A stretch of DNA of 64,000 nucleotides from Cyclobacteriaceae bacterium (GCA_016786585.1 JAEUUI010000026.1:1-64000); one strand, 5' to 3'; positions 36,301 through 45,483 are shown, numbered from the stretch's first letter. The notes: generated by a model not told the origin, from the letters alone. Translations and numbers: made by a program.

Positions 36301-39170
36301 CATGTACCTGATGCACCCGGTACGCTCGCCTGACCACCCAATCGACCTTCTACACCCACCTCACGGGCAACCGTTGTTACCTGGTCGGCAAACACCGCAA
36401 GCGTATCGATCATTTCATTGATCGTATCCGTTAACTGCGCCAACTCACCAAGTGCGTTGATCGACAGTTTTTGTTTCAAATTTCCTTTCGCTACCGAAGT
36501 CACAACTTTCGCGATACCGCGAACCTGGCCTGTCAGGTTGGATGCCATCTGGTTCACCGAGTCCGTCAAGTCTTTCCATGTTCCGGCAACGCCTCGTACC
36601 TCGGCCTGACCACCCAGCTTACCTTCGGTACCTACTTCGCGTGCCACACGCGTTACCTCGAATGCGAACGAGTTAAGCTGTTCCACCATCGTGTTGATCG
36701 TGTTTTTCAACTCAAGCATTTCCCCCCGCACGTCCACCGTAATCTTCTTCGACAAATCACCATTCGCCACAGCAGTTGTTACCGAGGCAACGTTACGCAC
36801 CTGATCGGTAAGGTTACCCGCCATCTGGTTCACGGAGTCGGTCAAGTCTTTCCACGTACCCGCAACACCCGGCACGAACGCCTGACCACCGAGTTTACCA
36901 TCTGTACCCACCTCACGCGCAACACGTGTTACTTCCGATGCGAAACCGCGCAGCTGGTCCACCATCGTGTTCAATGTATCTTTCAGCTGGAGAATTTCTC
37001 CGCGCACGTCTACCGTGATTTTTTGTGACAAGTCACCGTTTGCAACGGCAATCGCCACGTTCGCAATGTTACGAATCTGTGCCGTCAGGTTACCCGCCAT
37101 CTGGTTTACGGAGTCAGTCAAACCTTTCCATACACCACCAACACCTTTTACCGTTGCCTGACCACCGAGCTTACCCTCCGAACCCACCTCGTTGGCCACA
37201 CGTGTTACTTCCGATGCGAACGAGTTGAGCTGATCCACCATCGTGTTGATCGTGTCTTTTAACTCGAGCATTTCACCCTTCACGTCAACCGTAATCTTCT
37301 TCGACAAGTCGCCTTTCGCCACGGCCGTTGTTACATCGGCAATGTTACGTACCTGGTTCGTGAGGTTATCGGCCATTTTATTTACCGAATCGGTTAAATC
37401 TTTCCACGTACCGCCTACACCGGGTACATCGGCCTGGCCACCCAGCTGACCTTCCGAACCCACTTCGCGTGCCACACGGGTTACTTCCGAACCGAACGAG
37501 TTCAACTGGTCAACCATCGTATTGATGGTGTTCTTCAACTCGAGCATCTCTCCGCGTACGTCTACCGCAATCTTCTTCGACAAGTCACCTTTCGCTACGG
37601 CAGTTGTTACTTCCGCGATGTTACGAACCTGGTTTGTCAGGTTGGATGCCATCTGGTTTACCGAGTCAGTCAAGTCTTTCCATGTACCACCTACACCCGG
37701 CACGTTCGCCTGTCCACCGAGCTGACCTTCCGTACCTACTTCACGTGCCACACGCGTTACTTCCGAAGAGAATGAGTTAAGCTGTTCCACCATCGTGTTG
37801 ATCGTGTTCTTCAGCTCAAGCAATTCACCCTTCGCATCTACCGTAATCTTTTTCGACAAGTCACCGTTCGCCACAGCCGTTGTTACCCCGGCGATGTTTC
37901 GCACCTGACCGGTAAGGTTGGATGCCATCTGGTTTACCGAGTCGGTAAGATCTTTCCATACACCACCAACACCTTTTACCGTTGCCTGTCCACCAAGCTT
38001 ACCTTCCGTACCCACTTCAAGTGCCACACGCGTTACTTCCGAACCGAAGGAGTTCAACTGGTCCACCATCGTGTTGATCGTATCTTTCAGCTGAAGCATT
38101 TCACCTTTCACGTCCACGGTGATCTTCTTCGACAAGTCACCCTTCGCTACAGCAGTTGTTACCTCTGCGATGTTACGCACCTGGTTGGTGAGGTTATCGG
38201 CCATCTGGTTTACGGAATCTGTAAGGTTTTTCCAGATGCCGCCCACACCTTGTACGGTTGCCTGACCGCCCAGCTTACCTTCCGTACCCACTTCAAGCGC
38301 CACACGCGTTACCTCTGAACCGAATGAGTTCAGCTGATCCACCAGCGTGTTGATCGTATTCTTAAGCTCCAGCATTTCCCCGCGCACGTCAACCGTAATT
38401 TTCTTGGAAAGGTTACCGCGGGCAATGGCTGTTGTTACTTCGGCAATGTTACGAACCTGGTTGGTAAGGTTACCGGCCATCAGGTTTACGGAGTCTGTAA
38501 GGTCTTTCCACACACCACCAACACCTTTTACTTTTGCCTGACCACCGAGCTTACCTTCGGAACCTACTTCACGCGCCACACGCGTTACTTCCATGGAGAA
38601 GAGGTTCAGCTGTTTCACCATGTAGTTTACTTCCTTGGCAATCCGCAGAAATTCACCCTCCAGTTTGTGATCACCGATTTCTTCGGGCATTTCCTGCGAG
38701 AGGTTTCCTTTCGCTACCGAACTGATTACGTGGGCAATTTCAATGGTAGGGTGTACGAGGTCGGAGATGAGTACGTTCAGGGAGTTTACACCTTCTTTCC
38801 AGGAGCCTTTGTTGCTCGGAACTTCAATGCGCTGGGTGAGCTTACCTTGTTTACCGATGGTGTTCCCGGCTCGGGTAAATTCGTTCATCATCCGCTCGTT
38901 CAGCGAGATGATTTCATTGAGTGTGTCACATACTTTTCCGTTGAGACCAACTTCATCGACCGGCATTCGCACTGTGAAATTGCCGTTTTTAACTTCGGTT
39001 AATACCCGTAATAACTCGCGTGTATCAAGTGGACCGGATTCGATGTAACGGCTATCACCATTACCGTTTCCATTTCCGTATACGTGGACGGGGACCTTAA
39101 TTTTTTTTTGAACGGACTTTATCTTGGGGGGTATACCGGATTTTGTTTTCAGGAGGTTCTTTGTACTCAT
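33321..39170 (-). CDS. Giant poly-HAMP hybrid histidine kinase (HAMPn-GAF-HK-REC3)
   Basis: 1949 residues without any predicted membrane segment or signal peptide. A short basic N-terminus with a GNGNGNG stretch is followed by alternating HAMP-like units: eleven GDL-type motifs and ten LGGQ-type motifs, arranged from about residue 194 to 1021 as nine near-identical 92-residue repeats. Then GAF about 1045-1190, coiled coil to 1258, HisKA with H1271 ([12 protein letters not shown]), HATPase about 1370-1490, and three receivers (about 1555-1670, 1680-1790, 1829-1949; D1880 in the last). The plan resembles fungal group III (Nik1/Os-1) kinases, where the HAMP chain reads osmotic or stress inputs. 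It is followed by the REC-kinase at 32108. Confidence 0.95.
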   Translation of the reverse strand: MSTKNLLKTKSGIPPKIKSVQKKIKVPVHVYGNGNGNGDSRYIESGPLDTRELLRVLTEVKNGNFTVRMPVDEVGLNGKVCDTLNEIISLNERMMNEFTRAGNTIGKQGKLTQRIEVPSNKGSWKEGVNSLNVLISDLVHPTIEIAHVISSVAKGNLSQEMPEEIGDHKLEGEFLRIAKEVNYMVKQLNLFSMEVTRVAREVGSEGKLGGQAKVKGVGGVWKDLTDSVNLMAGNLTNQVRNIAEVTTAIARGNLSKKITVDVRGEMLELKNTINTLVDQLNSFGSEVTRVALEVGTEGKLGGQATVQGVGGIWKNLTDSVNQMADNLTNQVRNIAEVTTAVAKGDLSKKITVDVKGEMLQLKDTINTMVDQLNSFGSEVTRVALEVGTEGKLGGQATVKGVGGVWKDLTDSVNQMASNLTGQVRNIAGVTTAVANGDLSKKITVDAKGELLELKNTINTMVEQLNSFSSEVTRVAREVGTEGQLGGQANVPGVGGTWKDLTDSVNQMASNLTNQVRNIAEVTTAVAKGDLSKKIAVDVRGEMLELKNTINTMVDQLNSFGSEVTRVAREVGSEGQLGGQADVPGVGGTWKDLTDSVNKMADNLTNQVRNIADVTTAVAKGDLSKKITVDVKGEMLELKDTINTMVDQLNSFASEVTRVANEVGSEGKLGGQATVKGVGGVWKGLTDSVNQMAGNLTAQIRNIANVAIAVANGDLSQKITVDVRGEILQLKDTLNTMVDQLRGFASEVTRVAREVGTDGKLGGQAFVPGVAGTWKDLTDSVNQMAGNLTDQVRNVASVTTAVANGDLSKKITVDVRGEMLELKNTINTMVEQLNSFAFEVTRVAREVGTEGKLGGQAEVRGVAGTWKDLTDSVNQMASNLTGQVRGIAKVVTSVAKGNLKQKLSINALGELAQLTDTINEMIDTLAVFADQVTTVAREVGVEGRLGGQASVPGASGTWKDLTENVNQLAANLTTQVRSISEVASAVTKGDLTRAIRVDAKGELEALKDTINQMITNLRETTLRTQEQDWLKSNLAKFTQMLQGQKDLNTVTKRILSELAEVVSAHYGAFYILGQDDTAQIKKLKLFAAYAYKEEKNIPTEFAIGEGLVGQCAFEKERILLTNVPAGYVKINSGLGKAKPSNLVILPVLFENNVKAVIELASLDQFSATHLDFLDQLTESIGIVLNTIETNTRTEELLEQSQSLAGELKTQQEELRRTNDELQDKALLLVKQKDEVEAKNKEVEEARRSLEEKAEQLTLTSKYKSEFLANMSHELRTPLNSLLILAQQLYENAEGNLNDKQVRYAKTIHSCGDDLIQLINDILDLSKIESGFISANISTVRISEIASFVETTFKPISEARSLRFKIETDISLPGSIETDIQRLNQILKNLLSNAFKFTEKGEVKLNVFVANKSWKPGNQNLDNAAKVIGFSISDTGIGIPQEKQQIIFEAFQQAEGSTSRKYGGTGLGLSISRGLAELLGGTIELDSQAGIGSTFTLYLPMEGIADTTPRNTPESLKVIQQYQTDVPGAEIRTATAALDSRKEVVNEMLNETGDDRDHIQANDQVVLVVEDDLRFGKIILEKAHENGLKAVMATNYLEVFDFINRFSPIAITLDVKLPETSGWKVIELLRNDMNYRHIPIHVISGEENRTLALKRGARSFLLKPLNNDILNDLFNDIVSYHNKSVRNVLVIEDNEIDSSQIAKMLQDEKLNVTIADNGKKAIKLMKDEVYDCVILDYTLPDVTGLDLIHQINKLKKKLTPLIVYSAKDFNKTELSNINLNSSSLITKSANSIEYLLEETISHLHINHKDIAPEKQRIIENIRNKEDILTGKNILVVDDDVRNLFALTTVFERFNINVITAESGKEAIQLLNENPKIEMVLMDIMMPEMDGYETTQKIRREHKNSTLPIIAVTAKAMKGDRQKCIEAGASDYITKPVKIDQLLSLMRLWFCK
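36108..38591 (-). repeat. Nine tandem 276-bp repeats encoding HAMP pairs
   Basis: Inside the poly-HAMP kinase gene. Each unit runs from the codon for Glu of EVTRVA to the next, 92 codons apart; the start Glu codons are at residues 194, 286, 378, 470, 562, 654, 746, 838 and (as Gln) 930. Central units are near-identical at the protein level and highly similar in DNA, making copy number prone to change by recombination. Confidence 0.9.
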
Positions 39171-39376
39171 AGCTGGGAGAATTAGGTTTGAGCGTTCAGA
39201 ATAGTAAAAAGCAAATCAACCAGTAACGTATTTCTGAGGTGTTGTTGATTTGGAAAAATTTAAATCATCAACAGGCCCGGTGATACGGTTACGCATTTAT
39301 GTCAAGTTGTTAATGTCTGCATGGATAACATTTAATATCGTTCTAATTTATAGTTACAGCTCAGTTCTTTTAAGAC

Positions 39377-39407
39377 GAAAAGCCCAGGCATCGCATGGAT
39401 GCCGGGC
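39377..39407 (-). terminator. Terminator of the coiled-coil lipoprotein gene
   Basis: GCCC-A-GGCATC (39382-39392) pairs with GATGCC-GGGC (39398-39407) around GCATG; on the minus strand the stem is followed by TTTTCGTCTT. It lies 27 bp past the stop at 39434. Confidence 0.7.
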
Positions 39408-39433
39408 CTTCGCATAACCTAAACCTAACCTAC

Positions 39434-40177
39434 CTAACTGAGTTCTTTCTCAAGAGCATTGATCTTCTTCTGTGCTTCTTCTTTGCCCAGTGAAAGAGAG
39501 ATCTTATACAACTCAAGTGCTTCACGTAATGCTTCTTTCTTCTTGCGAGGAGCAAAGTTTGTCCGATCGGCAACTTTTTCCATTGCTTTAGCCTGCTCGT
39601 AGTACAAATTGGCTGTTGTTACCTTGTTCTGCTCGTTGGTATCTTTCATCAGCGTTTCAAGAGACGCGATGTCTGATTCACGAACTTTGATCACTTCTTC
39701 TTTCGCCAACAGGCTTGAGTCTTTCTGCGTGATCGCTTTAGCCATCGTTTCGTTTTCACTTCTCATTTTAGAAACTTCAAGCTGAAGAGCAGCAACTTCC
39801 TGCTGCCGGAGTTCTAGGTCAGCTTTCAGTCTTTTGATGGACGAAGCCATACCCGCTGTATTTTTCGATTTTTTCTCCAGCTCAGCAATTTTCATCTGAG
39901 AATCCTTGATATACTGATTGATGTCGTTCAAACGCTCTGAGTAGCTGGTATAAGAAGTACCTTCCACCACGTTTGCACGCAACACTCTGCGGCTTGCATC
40001 GATCGAATCGATCAGTACGTTAACTTCCTTCAACTGGGAAGCTTCCGCCTGGCTTGCCTGCAGCTCAGTGTTCAACGAATCTATTTTGTATTGGAGTCTT
40101 TCCTTTTCTTTTGAATCGCAGCTTACAAGAAGCGCTGCTATACCGAGGGTGAGTATTCCTGCTTTAACTGTTTTCAT
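39434..40177 (-). CDS. Coiled-coil lipoprotein of unknown function
   Basis: 247 residues from the ATG at 40177; the frame is open further upstream but that part is not protein-like. The leader MKTVKAGILTLGIAALLVSC ends in a lipobox (Cys 20). Residues about 28-200 are almost continuous heptad coiled coil rich in Leu/Glu/Lys (KIDSLNTELQASQ, LELRQQEVAALQLEV). The C-terminal part (EQAKAMEKVADRTNFAPRKKKEAL, then ALELYKISLSLGKEEAQKK) resembles a TPR-like helix pair. It is probably a periplasmic or outer-membrane scaffold; function unknown. Confidence 0.75.
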   Translation of the reverse strand: MKTVKAGILTLGIAALLVSCDSKEKERLQYKIDSLNTELQASQAEASQLKEVNVLIDSIDASRRVLRANVVEGTSYTSYSERLNDINQYIKDSQMKIAELEKKSKNTAGMASSIKRLKADLELRQQEVAALQLEVSKMRSENETMAKAITQKDSSLLAKEEVIKVRESDIASLETLMKDTNEQNKVTTANLYYEQAKAMEKVADRTNFAPRKKKEALREALELYKISLSLGKEEAQKKINALEKELS

Positions 40178-40412
40178 AGTGTGTTGTAATTGTATTTTCC
40201 CCGGAGTGTTTCGATTTTGATGCCAAGCCTGCAGCTGCGCTAAAGACCTTGCGCTTTGAAAGGAATTACACACTAAGTGGCAAAAAACGGCCGGAGAGGT
40301 TGGAATTTGACCGATTCTATTGGAGGGATAATGGGGATATTTTTCCCCATAATATCCACAGCGGCAAGGCCCGTTCCACACCGGCCCCGCCTTCTATGGA
40401 TTTAAAACTTTT

Positions 40413-40895
40413 TTAGCTGGCTATTTCCTTATGCTGGTCGCGCTGTGTTCTGATCAGGTCGTGCGACATCTTCAGCAGGTTTTTCTGACTGCTGATCATG
40501 TGTTTAATGTCAGCCGGAAATTCGTCAGAAGCCTTCAATGAGGTCTGATATGCCTTCTGGGCAGCGTCTTCTCCGAATTCACACGCTTCAAGCGTAGAGC
40601 CGGTATCATGGCCGCTGAATGTAGCTTTTACATCCATCCATGTCTGGTAAATTGCTCCCGGAAGTGTTCGTTCATTCGCAGGTTCGCCACCCAATGCAAT
40701 TACCTGCTCCGATAGTTGACCTTTAATATCCACACTGTCTTCCGAAACCTGGCTGAACAGCGTTTTCAACATTACTTCCGAACTATCGAGGTCGTTAATG
40801 GCTTTTTCATAGCCTGTAATGCGGTCAACATTGATTTTAATCAAATCATTTAATACTGCAACTATTTCTTTATTGTCTTTCATATCGTTTATCAT
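40413..40895 (-). CDS. DUF2383 / PA2169-family four-helix-bundle protein
   Basis: 160 residues. Four amphipathic helices with the DUF2383 pattern: VLNDLIKINVDRITGYEKAI, then LFSQVSEDSVDIKGQLSEQVIALGGEP and TWMDVKATFSGHDTGS. This is a ferritin-like bundle of unknown role, often in stress or membrane-stability contexts. The start is given as the ATG at 40895; the ATG four codons later (40883) is an equal alternative. Monocistronic, between the coiled-coil lipoprotein and a divergent small membrane protein gene. Confidence 0.82.
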   Translation of the reverse strand: MINDMKDNKEIVAVLNDLIKINVDRITGYEKAINDLDSSEVMLKTLFSQVSEDSVDIKGQLSEQVIALGGEPANERTLPGAIYQTWMDVKATFSGHDTGSTLEACEFGEDAAQKAYQTSLKASDEFPADIKHMISSQKNLLKMSHDLIRTQRDQHKEIAS

Positions 40896-41102
40896 TTAGT
40901 TGGTTATGGGTTGCTGATGCGCTAAAAACATACCAGCGTATTCTGTGCAGAAAATGCCTGGAATGGTCTGTAAATCAAATCTTAAGACTATCGGTGTATC
41001 GACTTTGTAGAGTTGATTGCACATTGCATGGCTGATCGTGCCGATTGCGGATAATAAATTTTGGCAATCGAATTGCAAGGGTGTTTCTAAAACCTTTCAA
41101 TT

Positions 41103-41312
41103 ATGAAAACTCTTGGAATTATTCTGATCGTAGTCGGTGCAATCATGACCGTATTCACTGGCTTCAATGTGATAACAAAAAAAGAAGTGGCTGATTTAGG
41201 CCCAATCGAAATCAACAAAGAAGAAAAGACACCAATCTATTGGTCCCCGGTAACAGGCGGCATTTTGCTGGTCGCTGGTATTGTGATCGTATTGGTAAGC
41301 CGGAAGCGGTAG
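41103..41312 (+). CDS. Small membrane protein (69 aa, two segments)
   Basis: Two hydrophobic helices (about 3-23 and 49-66) flank a short polar loop (KKEVADLGPIEINKEEKTP). The C-terminus SRKR is positively charged. Similar short proteins of the kind MKTLGIILIVVGAIM… occur in Bacteroidota as hypothetical or DUF3185-like proteins; that label is tentative. It ends just before a bidirectional terminator shared with the convergent PBP gene. Confidence 0.75.
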   Translation: MKTLGIILIVVGAIMTVFTGFNVITKKEVADLGPIEINKEEKTPIYWSPVTGGILLVAGIVIVLVSRKR

Positions 41313-41333
41313 TAAGTAATGGTTAAAGAAAAG

Positions 41334-41358
41334 AAGGCGTCACAGGACGCCTTTTTTG
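41334..41358. terminator. Bidirectional terminator
   Basis: AAGGCGTC (41334-41341), loop ACAG, GACGCCTT (41346-41353), with T-run after and A-run before. It separates the convergent small membrane protein gene and the PBP gene; the PBP stop abuts its right edge. Confidence 0.85.
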
Positions 41359-43701
41359 TTATCGGTCGAACAGTCTTTTGAAGAAACCCTTCTTTTCTGT
41401 CTTGCCAAATTCTTTTACCCTTTCTTTTTTCTTGTCGCGTTTCCCGAAGATGCGGGTGAAGATGTTTCCGTCTTCGCGGAACAGGTCGCAATCGATTTGC
41501 CGTTCGAGTGAATGAGGCAGCGATGCGAATCGGGCACGCGTGATGGTTCCCAACGATGCATCGTTATTCGCTTCGCGAAGAAAGTCGCCCACAATGGGCA
41601 TGGCAGTTCGCGCACCCTGGCCAAGCGATGTTGAACGAAACCGGATTCGTGGATTGTCGGCCCCGACCCAGGCACCCATCACGAGGCGTGGAGTGATTCC
41701 AATGAACCACCCGTCCGTGTTCGATTGCGTTGTTCCTGTCTTTCCAGCGATGTCGTTATTCAAGCCAAAGCGCGAACGCAATCCTGCTGCTGTACCTTCG
41801 TTCACAACACGTTTAAGCATGTGAAGAATTAACTGTGCGCTTTCTGCCGATAAGGCCTGTACCGGCTGGGAGGGTTTAAAGCGTTCGAGTACAATATTTT
41901 TATGGTCCGTAATCGATGTTAGCCACTGCGGTTCAGTAAGTTTTCCTTTATTCGCAAAGCAGGTGTAAGCGGTTACCATTTCCATCATGGAAACATCTGC
42001 GGTGCCGAGTGCAATGGAAGGAACAGGTTCTATTTCGCTGCTGATGCCCATGCGGTGTGCAAGATTAACAGTGTTTGCAATGCCTGCTTTTTCTAATACC
42101 TGAACCGATACTGTATTCACCGAATAAGTGAGGGCGCCGGCCATGGAATATTTTAGTCCATAGTTGTCTTCGGTGTTTTCTGGCGCCCAGCCTTCCATGT
42201 TGGTATAGGTTGTTTTTGCTGCGGAGATGTAATCGCACGGGCGAACTCCTTGCTCAAGTGCAGCAGCATAAACAATCGGCTTGAAGGTCGAGCCGACCTG
42301 CCGCTTGGTTGTTTCCCGAACATGATCAAACTGAAAATAGTGATGGTCAATTCCTCCGACCCAGGCTTTCACGGTTCCATTGGTGGGATCAATCGCCAAA
42401 AATCCTGCATTTAAAAATTTAATGTAGTGTTTGATGGAGTCCACCGGACTCATCGTTACTTCCTGCTCGCCATCCCACTTAAAAATTGTCATGGCGACAG
42501 GTTTATTCATAATTGTTTTGATTTCAGCTTCTGATAGGCCTTGTTTCAAAAGACTCTGGTACCGGTTGGATTTTTTGATCGCTTCGTCAATCATTTGCGG
42601 ATAGGCCTGCCAGGGTTCCCGGTTCTTCCAGTGCGCATCGAACGTGCGTTGCGTTTCTTTCATTTGCCGCGCCATGGCTTCTTCTGCGTAACGCTGTAAG
42701 CGCGAATCGATCGTTGTATAAATCTTTAATCCATCCGTATAAAGATTTAGTTCTGTGTTGTTTGCCGTGTTGTACGTTTTGCACCATTCCAGCAATTGCG
42801 GGCGAAGGTATTCGCGGAAATAGGAGGCAAGGCCCGAATGATGTGTAATCTTGTTGTATTTCAGCGTAAGCGGTAGTTCTTTTAAAGAATCAGCTTTCTC
42901 CGGACCAAGCGAACCATACTTAGCCATCTGCGCAAGTACAACATTTCTGCGGCCAACTGATTGCCTGGGATAAATCCGCGGATTGTATGAATACGTAGCC
43001 TTAAGCATGCCCACCAGTACTGCACCCTGATCGACTGTCAAATCCTTCGTATGACATGAAAAAAATCGCTGCGCTGCAGCTTCCATCCCGAATGTATTAT
43101 CGCCAAATGGAATGGTGTTCAAATACAGTGTAAGGATGTCTTTCTTATCGTATGTCTTTTCAAGGCGCGATGCGATGATCATCTCGCGCATCTTGTTGAT
43201 AAAAAGTGAAAAGAACCAGTAATCCCTTCGCGGATAGAGGTTTTTGGCCAGTTGTTGTGTGATGGTACTTCCGCCTCCCGATGATTCATTTTGCAACAAC
43301 AGGCTTTTCACCAGAACACGACCGAGGCTTCGGGTATCGATTCCGTGATGTTCATAAAATCGAACATCTTCCGTGGACAGCAGTGCATCGATAACGTGAT
43401 GGGGGATATCCGCATACCGAATGTTTGATCGTTCCTGGATAAAGTACCGCCCAAGCAATACACTGTCGGCACTGTAAACTTCCGAAGCGGCCGGATTTTT
43501 TATTGTAAGTAATTCCTGCCGGTTGGGAACCGGTCCCAGCATTCCGGAAACGGTTAATAAAAAAAGAATTCCGATGAATACTACGCTACAACTGAATGCC
43601 GCGAACGCCAGGACAAAAAATTTTTTAAGCGTAAAGGGCTTGAAATAGCGATAAGCCCGGGTAAACAGAGTTTTAAGTTTCTGCAAAAAGTTATCCGTCA
43701 T
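41359..43701 (-). CDS. Bifunctional class A penicillin-binding protein (PBP1A type)
   Basis: 780 residues. Cytoplasmic tail, single anchor about 28-52, glycosyltransferase (GT51) domain with catalytic E111 in STEDVRFYEHHGID and GGGSTITQQLAKN, then a transpeptidase domain with the SxxK as S471-TFK474, SVN at 527-529 and KTGT at 654-657. It polymerises lipid II and cross-links peptidoglycan outside the inner membrane. The C-terminal 35 residues are strongly basic (GKRDKKKERVKE…FFKRLFDR). Its start overlaps the stop of the FMN reductase gene by 11 bp. Confidence 0.95.
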   Translation of the reverse strand: MTDNFLQKLKTLFTRAYRYFKPFTLKKFFVLAFAAFSCSVVFIGILFLLTVSGMLGPVPNRQELLTIKNPAASEVYSADSVLLGRYFIQERSNIRYADIPHHVIDALLSTEDVRFYEHHGIDTRSLGRVLVKSLLLQNESSGGGSTITQQLAKNLYPRRDYWFFSLFINKMREMIIASRLEKTYDKKDILTLYLNTIPFGDNTFGMEAAAQRFFSCHTKDLTVDQGAVLVGMLKATYSYNPRIYPRQSVGRRNVVLAQMAKYGSLGPEKADSLKELPLTLKYNKITHHSGLASYFREYLRPQLLEWCKTYNTANNTELNLYTDGLKIYTTIDSRLQRYAEEAMARQMKETQRTFDAHWKNREPWQAYPQMIDEAIKKSNRYQSLLKQGLSEAEIKTIMNKPVAMTIFKWDGEQEVTMSPVDSIKHYIKFLNAGFLAIDPTNGTVKAWVGGIDHHYFQFDHVRETTKRQVGSTFKPIVYAAALEQGVRPCDYISAAKTTYTNMEGWAPENTEDNYGLKYSMAGALTYSVNTVSVQVLEKAGIANTVNLAHRMGISSEIEPVPSIALGTADVSMMEMVTAYTCFANKGKLTEPQWLTSITDHKNIVLERFKPSQPVQALSAESAQLILHMLKRVVNEGTAAGLRSRFGLNNDIAGKTGTTQSNTDGWFIGITPRLVMGAWVGADNPRIRFRSTSLGQGARTAMPIVGDFLREANNDASLGTITRARFASLPHSLERQIDCDLFREDGNIFTRIFGKRDKKKERVKEFGKTEKKGFFKRLFDR

Positions 43702-44260
43702 TTTTTTCCATCTTCTGTTTGGCTTCTACACACCAAAGCAACTCTTGTATAAACGCACCGGCGCGTTTTTCCAGCGATTGCTTATCGGCGGGATTGCCCT
43801 GCTCATCGAGTAATTCCTGCGCTTTTGGCATCGGGAACATAGCCGGAACCAGCCACGCACGCATTTTGAAAAACGAAAACGCAAGCGAAGTAATTACCTG
43901 CGTACCACCAAATACACCATCTGATACTGTTGAAATGGCAATTGGCTTTCTCCGCCATTCGGGGTACAATAAGTCGGTTGCGTTTTTCAAACTCGAGGGA
44001 TATCCACCATTGTACTCAGGTGTTACAATGATCACGCCATCGGCTTTCTTAATCCGTTCAGAAAAATCCACGGCTGAGGGCAACGGATTCTGCTGATGAT
44101 TCAGACGTTCATCAAACACCGGAAAATTGTATTCTTTGAGATCGAGAATCTCAGCTGTTCCGAGATTGTTGCCCGTGATATAGTTTTTCAAAAATAGTGC
44201 AACACGGTGGCTGACACGTCCGATGCGAACACTGGAGGAAATAATTGCGATGTGGGGCAT
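43691..44260 (-). CDS. NADPH-dependent FMN reductase family protein
   Basis: 189 residues of a flavodoxin-like fold: phosphate-binding loop SSSVRIGRVSHRV near 8-20, and the FMN-contact motif VTPEYNGGYPSSLKNATDLL near 80. It would use NAD(P)H to reduce flavin, quinones or azo compounds in the cytoplasm. Upstream of and overlapping the PBP gene by 11 bp, so coupled to cell-wall synthesis in expression; no functional link is known. Confidence 0.88.
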   Translation of the reverse strand: MPHIAIISSSVRIGRVSHRVALFLKNYITGNNLGTAEILDLKEYNFPVFDERLNHQQNPLPSAVDFSERIKKADGVIIVTPEYNGGYPSSLKNATDLLYPEWRRKPIAISTVSDGVFGGTQVITSLAFSFFKMRAWLVPAMFPMPKAQELLDEQGNPADKQSLEKRAGAFIQELLWCVEAKQKMEKNDG

Positions 44261-44312
44261 AAATAAAAATTAAAATGAAGAAGGCGAATTTACGAAATCC
44301 ACCTTCTTCATT
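44261..44312 (-). terminator. Terminator of the beta-barrel gene at 44325
   Basis: AATGAAGAAGG (44274-44284) and CCTTCTTCATT (44302-44312) form an 11-bp stem; on the minus strand it is followed by an A/T-rich tail with T runs. It lies 12 bp past the stop of the 44325 gene. Confidence 0.75.
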
Positions 44313-44324
44313 CAGCGTAAGCTG

Positions 44325-44828
44325 TTAAAGCTTCAGGGAGATCCCGAATTTACCGCCTCCAAAGGCGTTACCACCGCCAAGTTCGAGGTTAACCGCGAAC
44401 CGGTCATTAAAGTAATACCGGCCACCAATCTGTGCACCTAAGCCTAATCCCGAGCTGCCATCGCCCGGATAATCGTCATTCGGAGTTGACCACACGTAAA
44501 ATCCGAGGTTCAGACCAGCATAAAAATCCCACTCGCGCGGAATGTCGAGGATGGTATTAAAGTGATAGTTACCGTTTCCGGAAATACCGATGATGTTGTG
44601 ATTGTAACGATCGCCACGGAAGTTTTCCCGGTATGACCGGAACGATAATTCACCGCCAACGGAAATATCAGGATGCACGCCCACATCAAATCCTACATAC
44701 ACCGGTACGCCCCAGGAGGAGAGGCCGACACCTGCGTTGAGCTGGCTCTCGCCTTTGGAGAGTGCATACTGCGCGAAAGTTAACTGTGATATAAAAAGTA
44801 ACGCTGCGAAAACAATAATTTTTTTCAT
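44325..44828 (-). CDS. Small outer-membrane beta-barrel protein
   Basis: 167 residues. Signal peptide MKKIIVFAALLFISQLTFAQ, then alternating beta strands with Gly turns (LNAGVGLSSWGVPVYVGFDVG, SVGGELSFRSY, GIGAQIGGRYYFNDRFAVNLE-like) ending in KFGISLKL with C-terminal Leu, fitting an eight-strand barrel. No catalytic motif. It is close to OmpW/PorT-like small barrels of Bacteroidota. Downstream is a clean terminator; Dps is upstream on the same strand, 21 bp away, so cotranscription is possible. Confidence 0.82.
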   Translation of the reverse strand: MKKIIVFAALLFISQLTFAQYALSKGESQLNAGVGLSSWGVPVYVGFDVGVHPDISVGGELSFRSYRENFRGDRYNHNIIGISGNGNYHFNTILDIPREWDFYAGLNLGFYVWSTPNDDYPGDGSSGLGLGAQIGGRYYFNDRFAVNLELGGGNAFGGGKFGISLKL

Positions 44829-44849
44829 GTTGATTGATTGTGATTTAAC

Positions 44850-45386
44850 TTATTTAGACATAAACGAAGAAAGCATCCAATGATGTTTCTCCAATTGGTT
44901 AATAAAAACTTTTACCATCTCTTCCGTGCCAGAATCGCTGTGCCGCACGGCCACTTCCACTACGTTAAACATATATTGAAGCAGGATGCGGTAATCGCTC
45001 AGCAATTCACGAACCATCAGTTCGGACGAAAGCTGTGAACCGGTTTCTTTAATTTCGGCTGCCTCCAGGTATTCTTTAAGTGTGCTCAACGGTGTTTTTC
45101 CGAAAATGCGGATACGTTCGGCAACATCATCAATATTACGGAGCGCTTCGGTGTATTGCTGTTCGAATTGCTCGTGCAGGTCGAAGAAATCAGCTCCTTT
45201 TACATTCCAGTGATAATTGCGGAGTTTTTGATAATGAATGCTGTAATTAGCCAGCAAGTCGTTGAGCGCCTGCGTAATCTCTTCCGTTTCTTCCGGTGAC
45301 CAGCCAAGCTTAACAGGCTTTGCCTTGGCAAGGCGATTGTCAAGCTGCGTTTGCGCAGCTTGTTCAGGATGCTCGGTAGCTTTCAT
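44850..45386 (-). CDS. dps: Dps: DNA-protecting ferritin-like protein
   Basis: 178 residues. The inter-subunit ferroxidase ligands appear with correct spacing: H59 (NYHWNVKG), H71 (LHEQFE), D86 and E90 (IDDVAERI), matching H51/H63/D78/E82 of E. coli Dps by 12, 15 and 4 residue gaps. It should form a dodecamer that oxidises Fe(II) with peroxide and shields DNA. The N-terminal about 25 residues are Lys/Gln-rich. A palindrome about 80 bp upstream may be a stress operator. Confidence 0.95.
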   Translation of the reverse strand: MKATEHPEQAAQTQLDNRLAKAKPVKLGWSPEETEEITQALNDLLANYSIHYQKLRNYHWNVKGADFFDLHEQFEQQYTEALRNIDDVAERIRIFGKTPLSTLKEYLEAAEIKETGSQLSSELMVRELLSDYRILLQYMFNVVEVAVRHSDSGTEEMVKVFINQLEKHHWMLSSFMSK

Positions 45387-45463
45387 AGTAGTTTTTGCCC
45401 GAACACTATTAAATTCATGCCACAGGCATTACAAAACGGAAAAGCAGCCTTAAAGTATGAGAA

Positions 45464-45483
45464 GTGTGGAAAATTTTTCACAC
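45464..45483. promoter_or_regulatory. Operator-like palindrome upstream of dps
   Basis: GTGTGGAAAATTTTTCACAC, an inverted repeat with a single mismatched pair, lies 78 bp upstream of the dps start. It resembles the palindrome at 22945-22964 (GTGT/ACAC ends around an AT-rich core). Confidence 0.4.

Noticed and set aside
36108-38591. Regular tandem DNA repeats that could suggest a CRISPR or satellite array
   Set aside because: The 276-bp period is exactly 92 codons in one long open frame and encodes HAMP repeats; there are no short repeats with unique spacers.
36093-38725. Many open frames on the + strand across the poly-HAMP gene
   Set aside because: They recur at the repeat period as antisense shadows of the 1949-aa frame and have no protein-like features.
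40178-40381. N-terminal extension of the coiled-coil lipoprotein frame
   Set aside because: The extension is rich in Cys/Pro/His and would hide the signal peptide and lipobox; the ATG at 40177 is used.
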